64,000 nucleotides of DNA from Alloascoidea africana. Lineage: Eukaryota; Ascomycota; Alloascoideomycetes; Alloascoideales; Alloascoideaceae. Under the pieces are notes generated by a model, which saw only the letters and a list, made by a program, of their open reading frames with translations, was not told the origin of the DNA and ran no database searches. The position numbers were made by a program, and so were the translations under genes. Of this stretch, positions 10,908 through 22,175 are shown in pieces; the first letter of the stretch is position 1; the number at the start of each line of letters is the position of its first letter. The stretch lies in assembly GCA_030581615.1 (NCBI GenBank), contig JAKTTT010000031.1, forward strand, positions 62,001-126,000, read 5' to 3'.

Positions 10908-12117
10908 TCAAGCCATCTTCACCATGCCCGGGATCGGGGGGATTGTGCCCAGGTCCAGCTCCAGGTCCAGCTCCATCGCAGAGCCGCCAGTCCTGGGCCT
11001 CGCGAGCCGGCGCCCGTACGTCGCGGGCGGATACACGGGCGACGGCAGCGGTGCTGGCAGCGGTGCTGGGGCCTCGGGGATGGTCGTGGGTTTGGTCTTG
11101 GTCTTGGTCTTGGTCTTGCTCCTCGGTCTTGGTTTCGACCTGGGCTTCGGCTGGGCGCTGTATCGCTTCGTGGGCGCAAACTCGACCGTGTTCATCATGA
11201 CCAGGTCGTCGTGGACCTGGGCGGCTCCGTCCTGGAAGGCGGGCTTTCGCAGACTGGGCCCTGGGCTGGGGCCTGGGCTGGGATCCGGGGTCGACGCCGT
11301 GGTGTTGTTGCTCGTGAACACCCCCAGCGAGTAGATGCTGGAGCGGTTCGAGATGGACGACCGCACGCTCCATTCCGAGTGCTCAAGCGGGTTGAAGGCC
11401 ACCAGCGAGTTGCGGCTCTTCCGTCTCCCGTGGTTGGGACTGCCGCCGGCCCAGTCAAAGCTCAAGAACGACGATGAGTCGTTGATGGCCGCCGCGTTGG
11501 GGATCGGAACGCTTCTCGGCAACGGCGAAGCGGGAGAAGATGGGGAAGCGGAAGCAGGAACTGAAGCAGGAACTGAAGCAGGAACTGAAGCAGGAACTGA
11601 AGCTGAAGGAGAAGAAGGAACGCTGGGAGACGGAGTAGGGATCGATGTGCCATAAAGAACAGACTTGACCTTCCTGGAGCCTCGCGAGCTCCGCGAGCTC
11701 CGCGTGTTCAACGGCGGTGGCATCTTGCTGTGTCCTACCGGCTTCTTTCCTCCCGGCAGCGATGATGATGATGATGATGATGGCGGTATAAGTATGCCAT
11801 TGTGATTATTGCTGTTGGGTCTTGGAGACACTGCTGCGGCCGAGTATCCAGCCGAGTCTCTAGAAGATGAATTGCGATGCATCCCCGAGGGGGCATTTCC
11901 CTTGCCGTTGGGCTTGGACAGAGTAGCGGCCTTTGCTATCGTTCCAGGGTCCGCAGAAGCAGAAGCTAAAGCTGAGCCAGAAGCTGAAGCTGAAACGGTC
12001 GTAGTAGGCGTGGAAGACGAAGACAAAAGCTCTGAAGATGTTCTCGAGTCTGTGGATTCTGTATCGGAGCCCTTGCAAGCCATTTGACTGTTGGTCTTGT
12101 TTTGCATGGAGGACGTG

Positions 12118-12151
<34 letters not shown>

Positions 12152-13184
12152 AGGAAGAAGAAGAAGAAGAAGAAGAAGTAGCAGCAGACAAACAAGTCGG
12201 CGAAGGACAAGTAGAAGTAGAGTCCGCTGCTGGGCCCGAAGAGCTCCACGAGCAGGCCGAGGACGCCGCAGAGACAAAATGATCCGGCGCCAGGCCATTG
12301 TGTCCAGCATCGCTGTTTTGCCCGCGCTGGGACCTGGAATCGTCCTCCTGGAACAGCGTCCTTCTGGAGCCTTTTGCTTCCACTTCAGGCTGGCCGGCTG
12401 GGCCTGTTGGGCCTGCTGAGCCGGCTGGCTCGGCTTGTTCAGGGTTTGCGTGCCCGTCCTGGGCATTGTCCTTATCTCCAGCGACCCTGTTCTGTTCCTG
12501 GCGGATCGGACTCCCGGCCGTTGGGACAGCATGATCCTGAACAACGCCAGGGCAGAAGCTGGGATATCTCGTTGACGGATTCCAGGACAGTTGCACCGCA
12601 TAGGAATGCGAAGCGCCGTCTGTATCATTTTGGGAAAACGGAATCAGATTCAGCAAACCTGTTCTCGTTCTCGTTCTCTCTTTCATACTCGTTCTGGTTC
12701 CCTCTTCCTTCCCACAATCTTCACACTTGTGCCCAGTCTCAGTCTCAACCTCAACCTCTGATTCTATCACTCGTGGGCCGGACTTGCCATTGCTATCGCC
12801 AATTTCGAGCATGCTTGTCCTCTCTGTGCTGGTGCTCGCAGTTACAGTCGAAGAATGCGTCTTCTTCTCCTCGTCTGTTTCGATCTCGTTCCACCCGCGG
12901 TTCATATGTCCAGAGCCTTCCCCTTCATATAGGAATCGGACATCAACAGGCTCGCTTTCGTTATAATCTAAAGGATCTTCAATATTCGCCTCTTTTTTAA
13001 ACCGTCGGCTGGATTTGAACCACCAGTACAAAAGAACAGCAGAAAACACAACCGCGGGAATACATATCGATAGAGATATCGCAAGGGCATCATTACTACC
13101 CGCTGGTCGTTCACACTGATCTGACGACATATCATCGCTACAGTCTTTGGCTCTTTTCCTCAGACTCAAAAATGTATCGGCCAT
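10908..13184 (-). CDS. SKG6/TOS2-type single-pass membrane protein
   Basis: A 758-residue protein with a single membrane helix near the N-terminus. Residues 14-27 hold two cysteines (CSDDMSSDQC). The helix follows at about 34-58 (ALAISLSICIPAVVFSAVLLYWW), then basic residues SSRRFKKE and an acidic ANIEDPLDYNESEP motif. This arrangement is the SKG6/TOS2 transmembrane domain, known from yeast proteins that tether Cdc24 and other polarity factors to bud sites. The rest is a long Ser/Pro/Lys-rich cytoplasmic tail. It includes a 12-bp tandem repeat (about 11553-11605) coding for repeats of PASV, and poly-Ser runs from AGC/TCG codons. Which paralogue (SKG6 or TOS2) it is cannot be told. The function in polarity is family knowledge plus inference. 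Confidence 0.75.
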
Positions 13185-15303
13185 CGTGAGAAACGTGTCT
13201 GTGCTAGGTTGTTTAGAAAAGGTAAAAGGTAAATTAAGGTAAATGGGAAAGGAGGTCGATGATAGGGAGCAAATGAATAACTGCTTGGCTTCGACTTCGA
13301 CTTCGACTTTGATTTCACTTTCAATTTCACTTCCAGTTCGATTCGATTTGATTGTGATTTTTCAATGATGCAGATAAAAAGTAGCCGATGATGATGAGGT
13401 AGGAAATGATGATGATGATATGACAGGACAAATATAACAGAATGGAAAAAGAAAAAAAAGGAAAAAGAAAAAAGAAAAACCAAATTGAAATTGAAATTGT
13501 AATGGAAATACAATCAATTCGATAAAGGGCGCAGCAGCAGGTCAAAGAAGATCCCGTTCAGATCTGTATATGCGCAAAAAAACTTGGATACAAAACCAGA
13601 TCAATGCCCAGCCAGCCAGCCAGCCAGCCGCGTTTTCGGGAAAGAAGCAACAAGCGAAGCGAGAGTGGGTGTGACACCTCTTAAAGGAACGGCCGTTGGG
13701 AGGTCTCGGGCCAGTCTCTGTTTAACCAGTTTGAGGGGGGAGGGACAGTGATCAGTCACAGATACTAACTGTCACTGGTATTGAGAAAGAAGGGCTTGAG
13801 AAACCAAAATAAAAGCGAAAGGAACTTGACAAAGTACAGATCCAAACAGAAAATGGACTACTGGAGGGAATTGGAGAAAGAAGAGAAGAGAGTAAAAGAA
13901 ACAGGAACAGGAACAGGAAGAAAGAACACAATTAAGGTGCAGACCAACAGGCCCAAAAAAGGTTATTCCCATCTTAATTATATTTTTGTCTTGCTGTGTA
14001 CCAAAAGGTCTACGCAATTAATAGTTTTGGATGAAATGAAAGTAGAGAAGCAAACTGCTCATTCCGTTAGTTTCCAATTATCAGTTCTCTGCTTCAGATT
14101 CTTCCGATCTCGTCTCGTTTCCCATCCATCGCATTGCACAAAAAAAACACAATAACGGGATGGATCCTCAAAGCTGAGCCTGGGAGACTATTATTAGACT
14201 TTGCAGACTTTTTTTCTTTCTTTTTTTATCTTCTCCTTTCGTTTCTGCACTGCTCTGCTCTGCCCTGTCCTGTTTGTTGTGTAGTGTGTTCTTCCGGCTC
14301 ATCTCGTCACTCCCCGTACCTTTATGTCCAGCACCCATCATCCTTCACAATGGCACAATCCGCGCACATGTGCTGTCTCCCCTCAGCTCCCAGTGTTTTG
14401 GGCCTCGTGTGTCAGAGTAGGTGTCAGAATCCACGTCGGTGTCAGCTTTGGACCTCGCAGTCGTGCCCATTGTAACAGAATACGGAGCTCGAGACTCCCA
14501 GAACCGTTACTGTTTTGAAACGACGACTCGCTAGAACGCATCATTACTGGTTGTTCCTGCTCCAGTCCACACATTCTGTTTTCTATATCACTACCACTGG
14601 TGTAATCTCTATCGCTATCGCACTCATCTTCAGTCGTCTCATATCGGAACAAGGTTTGCCTGATATAGCAATCTTACAGCTCGCCTCGTTTGACTTGCTC
14701 CTGTTTTAGAGCAAAAAAGAGACTAATTGACTACGTTAGGGTTTCCATTTTGGTTTCCTATTTATTCCTCCACCCTTTTACAACCACTTTGATTGCCCTA
14801 TATGCCAAAAGGCATTGTTTTGTTTGTTTGTTGTTGGCTCGCCCCGTTAAAATCACTTTTTCCCTTTTTGCAAATTTATCTGCCAACCTCCTCCACATTA
14901 CAACCACCATTGAAAACTTGAACATGCCATAGCGAAAAGGTAAGGGCAAAGTGCATTTCTGAGTCTCACTCTTGCAGACATTTACAAACACACGGGGAAA
15001 CATTCCCACCCAACCAAGCTCAACTTGTAAGTGAAACCGTACAACCGTAATCATATGGATCAAACAGCGGCTGAAATATTGTAAAGCAGTTAGTGGGGAT
15101 ACTGAGCAATGAAAAAGGGGTACTGGTACTATTTTAGCTTGATCGCTTCATCAACCATAATAACATAACTGACCATCTATATACAGTGAGTGCAAAAGAC
15201 CCATGCATCATCATCATCATCATTCATTTATCCATTCTGATGCTTCACTTTCTGCCAGTTTCGCCAAAAATAAAAAAGTAATAAAGAGTTCAAAATTTCA
15301 AAA
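13185..15303. other. Long upstream region of the SKG6-like gene, no gene seen
   Basis: About 2.1 kb between the SKG6-like start and the COA1 stop codon. It holds simple sequence only: a CTTCGA/TTTCACTT tract (13285-13340), polypurine runs near 13440-13490, a CAGC tetranucleotide array (about 13604-13628) and pyrimidine tracts near 14200-14280. Open frames here are short and low-complexity. It probably serves as the SKG6-like promoter and leader. Confidence 0.45.
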
Positions 15304-16081
15304 CTAAAATTGAACAACGTCATCTGCCAACAAATCCACCTCTTTACCATCCTTTGTCGTCAAACTCCATTCTCTAATCAAAAATTCCTGATCTTTACTC
15401 TCTCTTCCTCCCAAAAGTCTAATAACGCCAGTTTCCTGATCCCCTTTTACGCTAAAAGTGATGTCAATACGGCCCTGATTATGGTTGATCGTGCCCCATA
15501 TCCACGGCCACGCACTTGCAAATTGAATGTTGTTGCCCAGCACTTTTTGAGCCTCAGGTGAACGGCGTAAAGTATACATTGTCGATGTCACAATTGGGGA
15601 AATCTGTTTTTCATAGTTGAACGTGCCAAGAAGAATCAGTCCCATAGTTATCCAGAATCCCGCAAACACTAAACGGCGCCTGTTTCGGATCTTGACAACG
15701 TCTTCATATATCTCTCCATTAGAAACAGAAAAAAAAACAAAAACATATGTTGATGATAGACTAAGCATAGTAAAGATACGTACCTGGTAGTTCCACATTC
15801 CTTACCATAGGCTTGTTTTTTTTACCCTCTGTTTTAGCTCCAGATCCAGGTGCAGTCTCCCCTTCGTTTTTAGGAGTTGCGTCCAGTGTAGGAGCCGGTG
15901 TTGTTGAATACAGTCGCAACTGATCTGCCACTCCCACCGAATTCCGCTGTTCATGATGCTGAACTTTGCCAAAAGGTTTTGCCGCGTTGCGCAAAACGAG
16001 ACCAAAGTTGTAAGACCGTGGTGTCCACTGCGAACATAACCGCAGACCAAGCGTACTACTAACTCTCATGCTCATGCTCAT
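15304..16081 (-). CDS. COA1: Cytochrome c oxidase assembly factor Coa1
   Basis: A mitochondrial inner-membrane factor acting with Shy1 and Mss51 on newly made Cox1. Two exons, 16081-15784 and 15713-15304, give 235 residues. The N-terminus is a basic, Ser/Arg-rich presequence (about 1-65), followed by a Lys-rich linker ending MVRNVELP. After the splice comes EIYEDVVKIRNRRR, a single membrane helix (about residues 114-133), then the conserved Coa1/Tim21-like intermembrane-space domain. That domain has SPIVTSTMYTLRRSPEAQKVLG, a PWIWGTINHNQGRIDITFSVKG core and a C-terminal FLIREWSLTT strand. The intron is unusual in that the branch-like TTCTAAT lies only a few bases before the acceptor. Other AGs break the frame. 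Confidence 0.86.
15714..15783 (-). other. COA1 intron with very short branch-to-acceptor distance
   Basis: A 70-nt intron with donor GTACGT. The only frame-compatible acceptor is the AG of TCTAATGGAG, where the best branch candidate is about four bases upstream. Borders are supported by frame and by the protein family, but the branch point is uncertain. Confidence 0.7.
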
Positions 16082-16606
16082 GATCGTCTATATCTATCGA
16101 CAAGTTGAAATTTGGCCAGATCACAAGAAAAAAACAAATTGGGAATGTATTCTTGTCTTTCCCCTGTTATTTTTCTGGTCCTACTTTCTTCTTCCAAGTG
16201 GTCTGAACCCACCACCACGCTCACACCCTGCGGACCCATAGTTACGCGAGTGCTGGAAAGTGCACCCCCACTCCTGATGCTTTTCTCCAACAAAAAAAAG
16301 TAGGTGAAAGTTTGAAATAGATCATCTTATAAACCTGTGGTTTTAGGTATATATTAGCTTATCCAGCGTGCACTTGATCTTCCAGTGAATGACAATTGGA
16401 AGTGAAAGGTGGGATGGCGGAGCATTTCCACATTTGGCGCGTCTGTGTTCCGAGCATTGTGAAATGTGAAATATGGAATATGGAATATGGAATATGAAAT
16501 AAACTTCGTCAATCTATACAATTGGTAACTAACGTCTAGATAATGAATGTTTTGTGCAATGTTTTTTTTTCTTTTTTTCGTTTCGCAGTTCCCATGTTAT
16601 TTATAT
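16082..16606. other. COA1 promoter / UPF0652 3' region
   Basis: 525 bp between two genes on the minus strand: the UPF0652 stop codon at 16607 and the COA1 start at 16081. A short tandem GGAATAT repeat (about 16471-16500) is the only structure seen. Confidence 0.4.
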
Positions 16607-18367
16607 CTAGAACCCATCCGATCCGTTGAATCCAGAGAAGCCAGATAACAAAAATACCCGGTAGTATTGCTTTTTCGAAATGAGATTTGCCCAGTTCCAG
16701 GCACTCGTGAGACGGCCATCGATACAAGACCCAGCATCGTAAAAGTTGTCTGCACCGCTGCCATCGAAACCGTGTTTGAAGAAATCGGTAAGAATCACTT
16801 TTTTCAAGTCCTCGAGACTTCCGTACTGGGCGTTGATATAGGTCTCGAGAAATCGGTCATTCGCAACCATCGCGTCCACGTCGTTCAGCGTGTGGTCGAT
16901 CGGGATCAGAATCCGCGGGACCTGGAAGTACTTGTCGAGAAAGAACAGCGCGTTCGGGACCGTGTGGTCGCCCAAGTGGACCACGCTGGAGCCTACCCAT
17001 GTGCCGGACTTGCGGTGGGCCTCCCCCAGAATGTTCTGCATCGATCGCGCTAGCAGCGGACACGGCTTGATGCGATTGAGGCCCTGGCCCGTATTTGCAA
17101 GCTTGTAGTGCGTTCTTGTGGCAAGCAGGTCCTCGTCCGCACGAAACCAGAGCATCACCATCTCTCGCATTATGATGGACCACAGGGTCAGGGACTGGTA
17201 GACGTAGTGGTACTGTTTCTGGTGGTTGTGCGAGAGACGCGCTCCCTGGCTGCCGTAGCTGATGCCCAGCGCGTACTTTTTGTCTGCGATCTGCTCGGGC
17301 CTGAAAAATGTCTCGAGCCGGCTGATCATGTTCTTGACGGGCTTGACGTTCGCGTTGATGTAGGCGTGGTAGTCGCCAATCGAGTAGAGACACTGTCTGA
17401 TCTGCTCCTTCGTGGGGCCCGACATGATGGTCGAGTACCGGGACGCGAGCTTCTCGATCGCCCATTCCTTCTGCTTGATCTCCTTCGATATCTGGGCCCT
17501 CGACTTGTGGGCGGGTACAATCTCGGCGGTCGCGTCGATGATCAGCTCGTCCTCAAACATCCTCAGCGCCTTGTTGGCCTCGCCGAACGAGGCCAGGTAC
17601 GAATACACGGTCGTGATCGGCTTGTAAAAGTCGAACCCCATCTGTGTTTTGATCTCGGGCAGCCGCGAGTCCATCACCATGTACATGAGTTTCCCGAAGC
17701 TGTCTCTCATCCGCTCCGGGTTCATGATCTTGTAGCGGCGGCCAATCTCAAACACTTTTTTGTACCACTCAGCATTGTCCTCAAAGTTTCTTTCGATTAT
17801 CAGCTCCTCGCCAGCTTTCAAGTCGCTGGCAATCACCAGCCCGATCAAAATCGAACAAATCTCTTTGAGCTGCGCAATCACTTTCTTCGCCTTGGAGGTA
17901 TAGGTAAACGTGTCAACCTTGTCTGTGTACTCGGACACGTTCAGCGCAGCCTCCAACAACCGCAGCAGCTTTCGCTCTTCGGGCGTCAGTCTCAGAGGAA
18001 TAAACTTGATGTTTTGCTGGATCTTGTTGAGCAAAAAAGCCTTGGGGTCCTCACATTTGGAGCCGTAAAACTGTGTTATACCCGACGCGCTTTCAACCCG
18101 GTTTGATGACATGCCGGGGGCATCCACTTCCTCGTCTTGTCCATCTTGTTCTTCTTCTCCCTCCTGCTCATTTCCATTTGCCTCCTCTACCCCTGCTTTC
18201 CCACCAGTGGCCTGGCTAAAATCGTAAGGAGGAGTATCGAAATTACTCGACTCCTCATCAGTGACACTCGCCTGGACATCCACAAGCATTTCCTCCGAGA
18301 TTGCATCCTCGTTCCCATTCAACAACTCCTGAAGTCGGTTGTTTCCGTTGGCCTGTTTCTGTGACAT
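16607..18367 (-). CDS. UPF0652 (DUF2009) family protein
   Basis: A 586-residue intronless gene. After an acidic, low-complexity N-terminus (about 1-90) the whole length fits the UPF0652/DUF2009 family found in many fungi, plants and protists. Visible family blocks are GITQFYGSKCEDPKAFLLNKIQQ, LTPEERKLLRLLEAALNVSEYTD, GLVIASDLKAGEELI, FGKLMYMVMDS, an HLGDHTVPNALFFLDKY block, and the C-terminal RVFLLSGFSGFNG. The biochemical role is not known. I believe there is no S. cerevisiae orthologue, so its presence argues for an early-diverging yeast. The product has no signal peptide or membrane segment and is presumably cytosolic. Confidence 0.82.
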   Translation of the reverse strand: MSQKQANGNNRLQELLNGNEDAISEEMLVDVQASVTDEESSNFDTPPYDFSQATGGKAGVEEANGNEQEGEEEQDGQDEEVDAPGMSSNRVESASGITQFYGSKCEDPKAFLLNKIQQNIKFIPLRLTPEERKLLRLLEAALNVSEYTDKVDTFTYTSKAKKVIAQLKEICSILIGLVIASDLKAGEELIIERNFEDNAEWYKKVFEIGRRYKIMNPERMRDSFGKLMYMVMDSRLPEIKTQMGFDFYKPITTVYSYLASFGEANKALRMFEDELIIDATAEIVPAHKSRAQISKEIKQKEWAIEKLASRYSTIMSGPTKEQIRQCLYSIGDYHAYINANVKPVKNMISRLETFFRPEQIADKKYALGISYGSQGARLSHNHQKQYHYVYQSLTLWSIIMREMVMLWFRADEDLLATRTHYKLANTGQGLNRIKPCPLLARSMQNILGEAHRKSGTWVGSSVVHLGDHTVPNALFFLDKYFQVPRILIPIDHTLNDVDAMVANDRFLETYINAQYGSLEDLKKVILTDFFKHGFDGSGADNFYDAGSCIDGRLTSAWNWANLISKKQYYRVFLLSGFSGFNGSDGF

Positions 18368-19098
18368 TTTTCTTTTTATGTATTAGTGGTTTAAATGAAT
18401 AATGCGTGGGAGGTGGGTGTTGAATTTTTTTTTTTTTGTTTTCCCCAAGGCTTTTGGAAATTGGGGATCTGTGATATTCCTTGAGTAGGTGAAAAATTAG
18501 AGCTAACCTAGACGGCTGAGGGTGAAAATACAGTTAAATCCCTTCTTCGTTCTTCTGGAAAAAAAAACACTTTGACCACCTTTTCAAGATTTGTATGACT
18601 GATTGCTGAGTAATATCCAAACCGAGATCAACTTTCGACCTTTCCCACGTAAGTTTGTATTAGTGTGAAAGTGTTTGCTTCTTCTTTATGAACTTTTAGC
18701 ACTAAATATCTTTTCCATGCCCTTTTGAGCCTCTCCTAGTTCCAAACATGGCCCCCTGGACGTCCACACGGAGTGTTTCTGTCTTCTTACACAACATCCT
18801 TTCTCCCTCCACTAATTTAACAAATGGTCTACTCAACGTAATCAACTTGGATGTCCTGTAAATCCTGAAATTTAACAGTTTAAACCCAGCGTGCTAACCC
18901 AGTTGGGATCTACTTGGGGCTCTCTACAGGTAGCAAATTGTTCGCTTTTCGAGTGTCACACGTGATCTCGTGTTACTCATAAACGCTACTTGATTCTGAT
19001 TCTGGAGGAATGGGCCAACAAAATGCACCGATGAGTTATGTCGAATTGGATCAAATTAGATTATATTTACCACAAGTAGAATTCATTAGAGTCGAGTC
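18368..19098. other. UPF0652 promoter / CYB5 3' region
   Basis: 731 bp of unremarkable AT-rich sequence with a T-run near 18427-18440, between the UPF0652 start and the CYB5 stop codon. No coding signal was found. Confidence 0.4.
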
Positions 19099-19895
19099 TT
19101 ATTTGTTGTAGAAAAAAGCCGCCAGCAGAACAAAGAAGGAGAGGAAGATGTAGATTAGATAGCTGTAGTCAAAGGGGTGTTAGCAAGACGCAGGGCAGGA
19201 ATTTTGTTTGCAAACGAGGCAAACGACAGGAACAAAAAAACACATACGAAGGAGCTCCTCCTTCCTGCTGGCTGGACGAGCCAGTCGAGCTTTGGCTATA
19301 AGTCTTGCCCGTCCACTGAGACACAAAAGATGGGCAGGGTCAGTATATGTGCACTAGCCATAGGAATAGCAAAAAGGCACTAGCGCCAGTACTGGAAGGA
19401 ACTCAACGAATTGATTAAAAACGGCGAGTTTTGCTCCTTTAGTACCGCCGGCCTTGCCCCAACATACGTTCTCATCAACTACTCCGATAAAAAGTGGTTC
19501 TAGCATTTCCTTTGCGTCATCGGAATGGCCAATATCCTATAGTGGTATTAGAATTTAATTTCAGCAAGCTGACATGTGGAATTCGTTAACATCGTTTGGA
19601 CGTTTTCAACTTGCATCAAATGCATCAGTGGCATCTATACCACCGCAGTCAACCAGAACTTCTTCACCGCCACTTGAGACCAGATAAAGACAAAGCGTTA
19701 GACTGATTGGGCTTGGGAAATGTAGACATGTGTGAAAAGTATGGCATACGGGTGCTCATCAACAAACTTTGTAACGTCGTAGACCTTGCCGTTGATAACC
19801 ATCCAAAGATCCTCAGCCGTATTGTGCTTTTCGATTTCCTCCGAGGAGAAAACGGTGTAGACGGGCTCTGTTGTAGTTGAAGATTCCTTGGACAT
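19099..19895 (-). CDS. CYB5: Cytochrome b5, five exons
   Basis: Tail-anchored ER cytochrome b5, the electron donor for desaturases, hydroxylases and sterol C5/P450 steps. Only the first exon is evident as a long frame; I assembled the rest by splice sites and family sequence. Exons are 19895-19750, 19672-19615, 19536-19468, 19315-19248 and 19162-19099, total 405 nt, 134 residues. Exon 1 ends in FVDEHP, the first haem-ligand histidine motif. Exon 2 continues GGEEVLVDCGGIDATDAFD. Exon 3 gives DIGHSDDAKEML with the second haem histidine. Exon 4 is a Ser/Gln/Gly linker ending GGAPS. Exon 5 is the hydrophobic anchor YLIYIFLSFFVLLAAFFYNK. All phases agree. A polypurine GGAGAA repeat precedes the start codon. 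Confidence 0.9.
19537..19614 (-). other. CYB5 intron 2, GC-AG type
   Basis: A 78-nt intron that begins GCAAGT instead of GT, with branch TTCTAATACC and acceptor CTATAG. Cutting here joins DATDAFD to DIGHSDDAK, exactly the cytochrome b5 pattern, so the borders are well supported. The other three introns of this gene have GTATGC or GTATGT donors. Confidence 0.88.
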
Positions 19896-20504
19896 GGCAG
19901 TGGTGGTGGGCTGGGCTGGGCTGGGCTGGTGTGTAGACGGAGGAAGAAACAAAAGAAGAAGGAGAAGGAGAAGGAGAAGGAGAAGGAGAAGGAGAAAGAG
20001 AAGATCCAAGAGAAAGTTGTGGAGAGGTGAGATTTGTCAACATGTTGGGTAAAACAGGGCAGCACTAGCTTAAACCGGACACATCTGCTCAGGCCGCCCC
20101 CAGCCTATGAGGCCCGCGCTATTACAAAAAATATAGTAGCCTGATGCTGCTGTCCGCGCTGGGTTTTCTAAGTCCGGTCCAGAGAGCCGCTGGTGGTGCC
20201 CGTCGGAGCTGCTCGCCTGGTCCTGGTCCGTGCTACGATGGAGGAACGCTCGCCCGTTCGTTCGTTCGTTCGTTCGTTCGTGCCAGGGCTCGCGGCTCGC
20301 GGCTCGTGCTGGCTCGCACGCCCCACCGCCAGTCCCAGCCCATCTTCTACGTGCTGCGTGTGCTGAGACAGAAACTTTAAGTTAGGGTGTCTGCCCGTGG
20401 TGGTGTGCTCCTACTATGCTATATCGCTGGGTTGAAGAAGAAACCTCCCTCGCTGATCGTCAAAACCCCGAGACGTCTCGGCCAGCGAGAGGAAGCCTCG
20501 CCTG
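19896..20504. repeat. CYB5 upstream region with simple repeats
   Basis: Holds a GGGCT pentanucleotide tract (about 19908-19930), a GGAGAA polypurine array (about 19950-19995) that would lie in the CYB5 leader, and a CGTT tetranucleotide array (about 20253-20282). It is GC-rich from 20090 to 20350. No gene is seen. Confidence 0.6.
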
Positions 20505-22077
20505 TTACAGCGGCACGTCCAGTGCCGGCACCTTCTGGGGATAGTAAAACTCGGGACGCTTTCTGCTCATGTCCTCGAGCCCTGTCACCTCCTGATCAGT
20601 CCCGTGGTCCTGTGCAAACGGATAAACGTAAAGTCCTCCCGCCTTGTGGTTCGAATGGTAGAACGAGGCCCCGACTATCAGCGGTAACGACGGATGCCAT
20701 GCCACATCGGTGATGGTTCCCCTTGAGAGAAAATGTCTCTTCTTCTGCCTCGCACGGAACTGCTCAATCGATTCATCATCGTACTCAGCCCCATACAAAC
20801 TTCGAAAGTGGTTGCCATACATGTCAAACAGTAACACCTCATTGTCCCCCGACCCCGTGTAAATAAACTGCCGATCTGTACTCCCAGCCGGTGAAAAATG
20901 GCATCGGATCGGCTTCTTGGACACAAAAGTTCTCGTTTTATAGTTCGGCAAATACGTGTACACGCTGTTATCATCGGGGTGCTGCTTTTCCAATACTTTC
21001 CACGAACACTTTCTCCTAGTGTACCTGTAGCCACTACTGTACATTGAAAATGAGGACCCACCAGGCTTCATCTTCCTCGTATCCCACATTTTAAGAGATT
21101 GGTCCTTAGACAGTGTAATAAGATACTTGCCATCCATTCGCGAGTCCACCGACACAATGCCCTCTGTGTGGCCCACAAGCACTCCTGCCTCTACTTTTGG
21201 AGGCAACCGGAGATCCCAAACCTTGACCAGACAGTCTTCGGAAGCACTGTAAACAATGTTCCCACTGTCATCTGCAAATGCAGCTCCGTTAACGGGTCCT
21301 TGATGGGGGTTTAAAGGGTTGAAAATATCGGTCGTCTTTAAATAATCGGTCACCACGAATGGCTGTCGCGCGCACGATCCCCCAATGAGCAGTTTCTTAT
21401 CATCTGGAGAAAACTTGACAGATAAAATACTTGATTGAGAGTCTTGACTTTGAAAGACTGGGTGCACCACATACGGCGTTGATAGATCTGCTACAAAGAC
21501 CGTTGGCAAGTGTGTACCCATTGCAACCTTGGTCTCTAAGCAGTTCATAGACACATCTGTTATAAACCCCCTTCCCCCATGGGGTCCCAGTAATTCTTCT
21601 GGGATCTTGATGACAGTCTCTGTTTTCATGTTGCTTATGTCGCTCGAATCTAAAATCCGCAGACTCATTTTCCTTTCAGAAGCATATAAATACTTTCCCG
21701 TTATCGAAAACCCTGTTGCCAGTACATTTGATTTTTCCACATATCTCTTGTAGCCTATTGATTGTGGAATCAGCTTCTTCAACCAGTCCTGATTCCGTAT
21801 AGTGTATTTGGATCCCAATTTCCGCTGGAGCAATTGCATCATCAGCGGCCGAGGGTTGAACTTTCTCCCAAAATCGCCGTTATTTAAAGCGTTTCGCAAC
21901 GCTCGCTTAGGATCGGAATCAGTGCCCACGGACTCTTTTAAATTAGAAGAAGCTTGAGTTTTGCGCCGCTTGAATTCATTGGATTCGTAAAGCTGACTCG
22001 CCGGATTAAAGTCGTTTTCTTCTCCCGACCGATCCCTAACTCTCCTATAATCATGGTTCCTATCTTCTTCATTTGAA

Positions 22078-22175
<98 letters not shown>

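Noticed and set aside
13781-14155. 124-codon plus-strand frame upstream of the SKG6-like gene
   Set aside because: Lys/Glu composition from polypurine sequence; no homology recognised.
17108-18106. A 332-codon plus-strand frame opposite the UPF0652 gene
   Set aside because: Shadow frame; the minus strand matches a known family over its full length.
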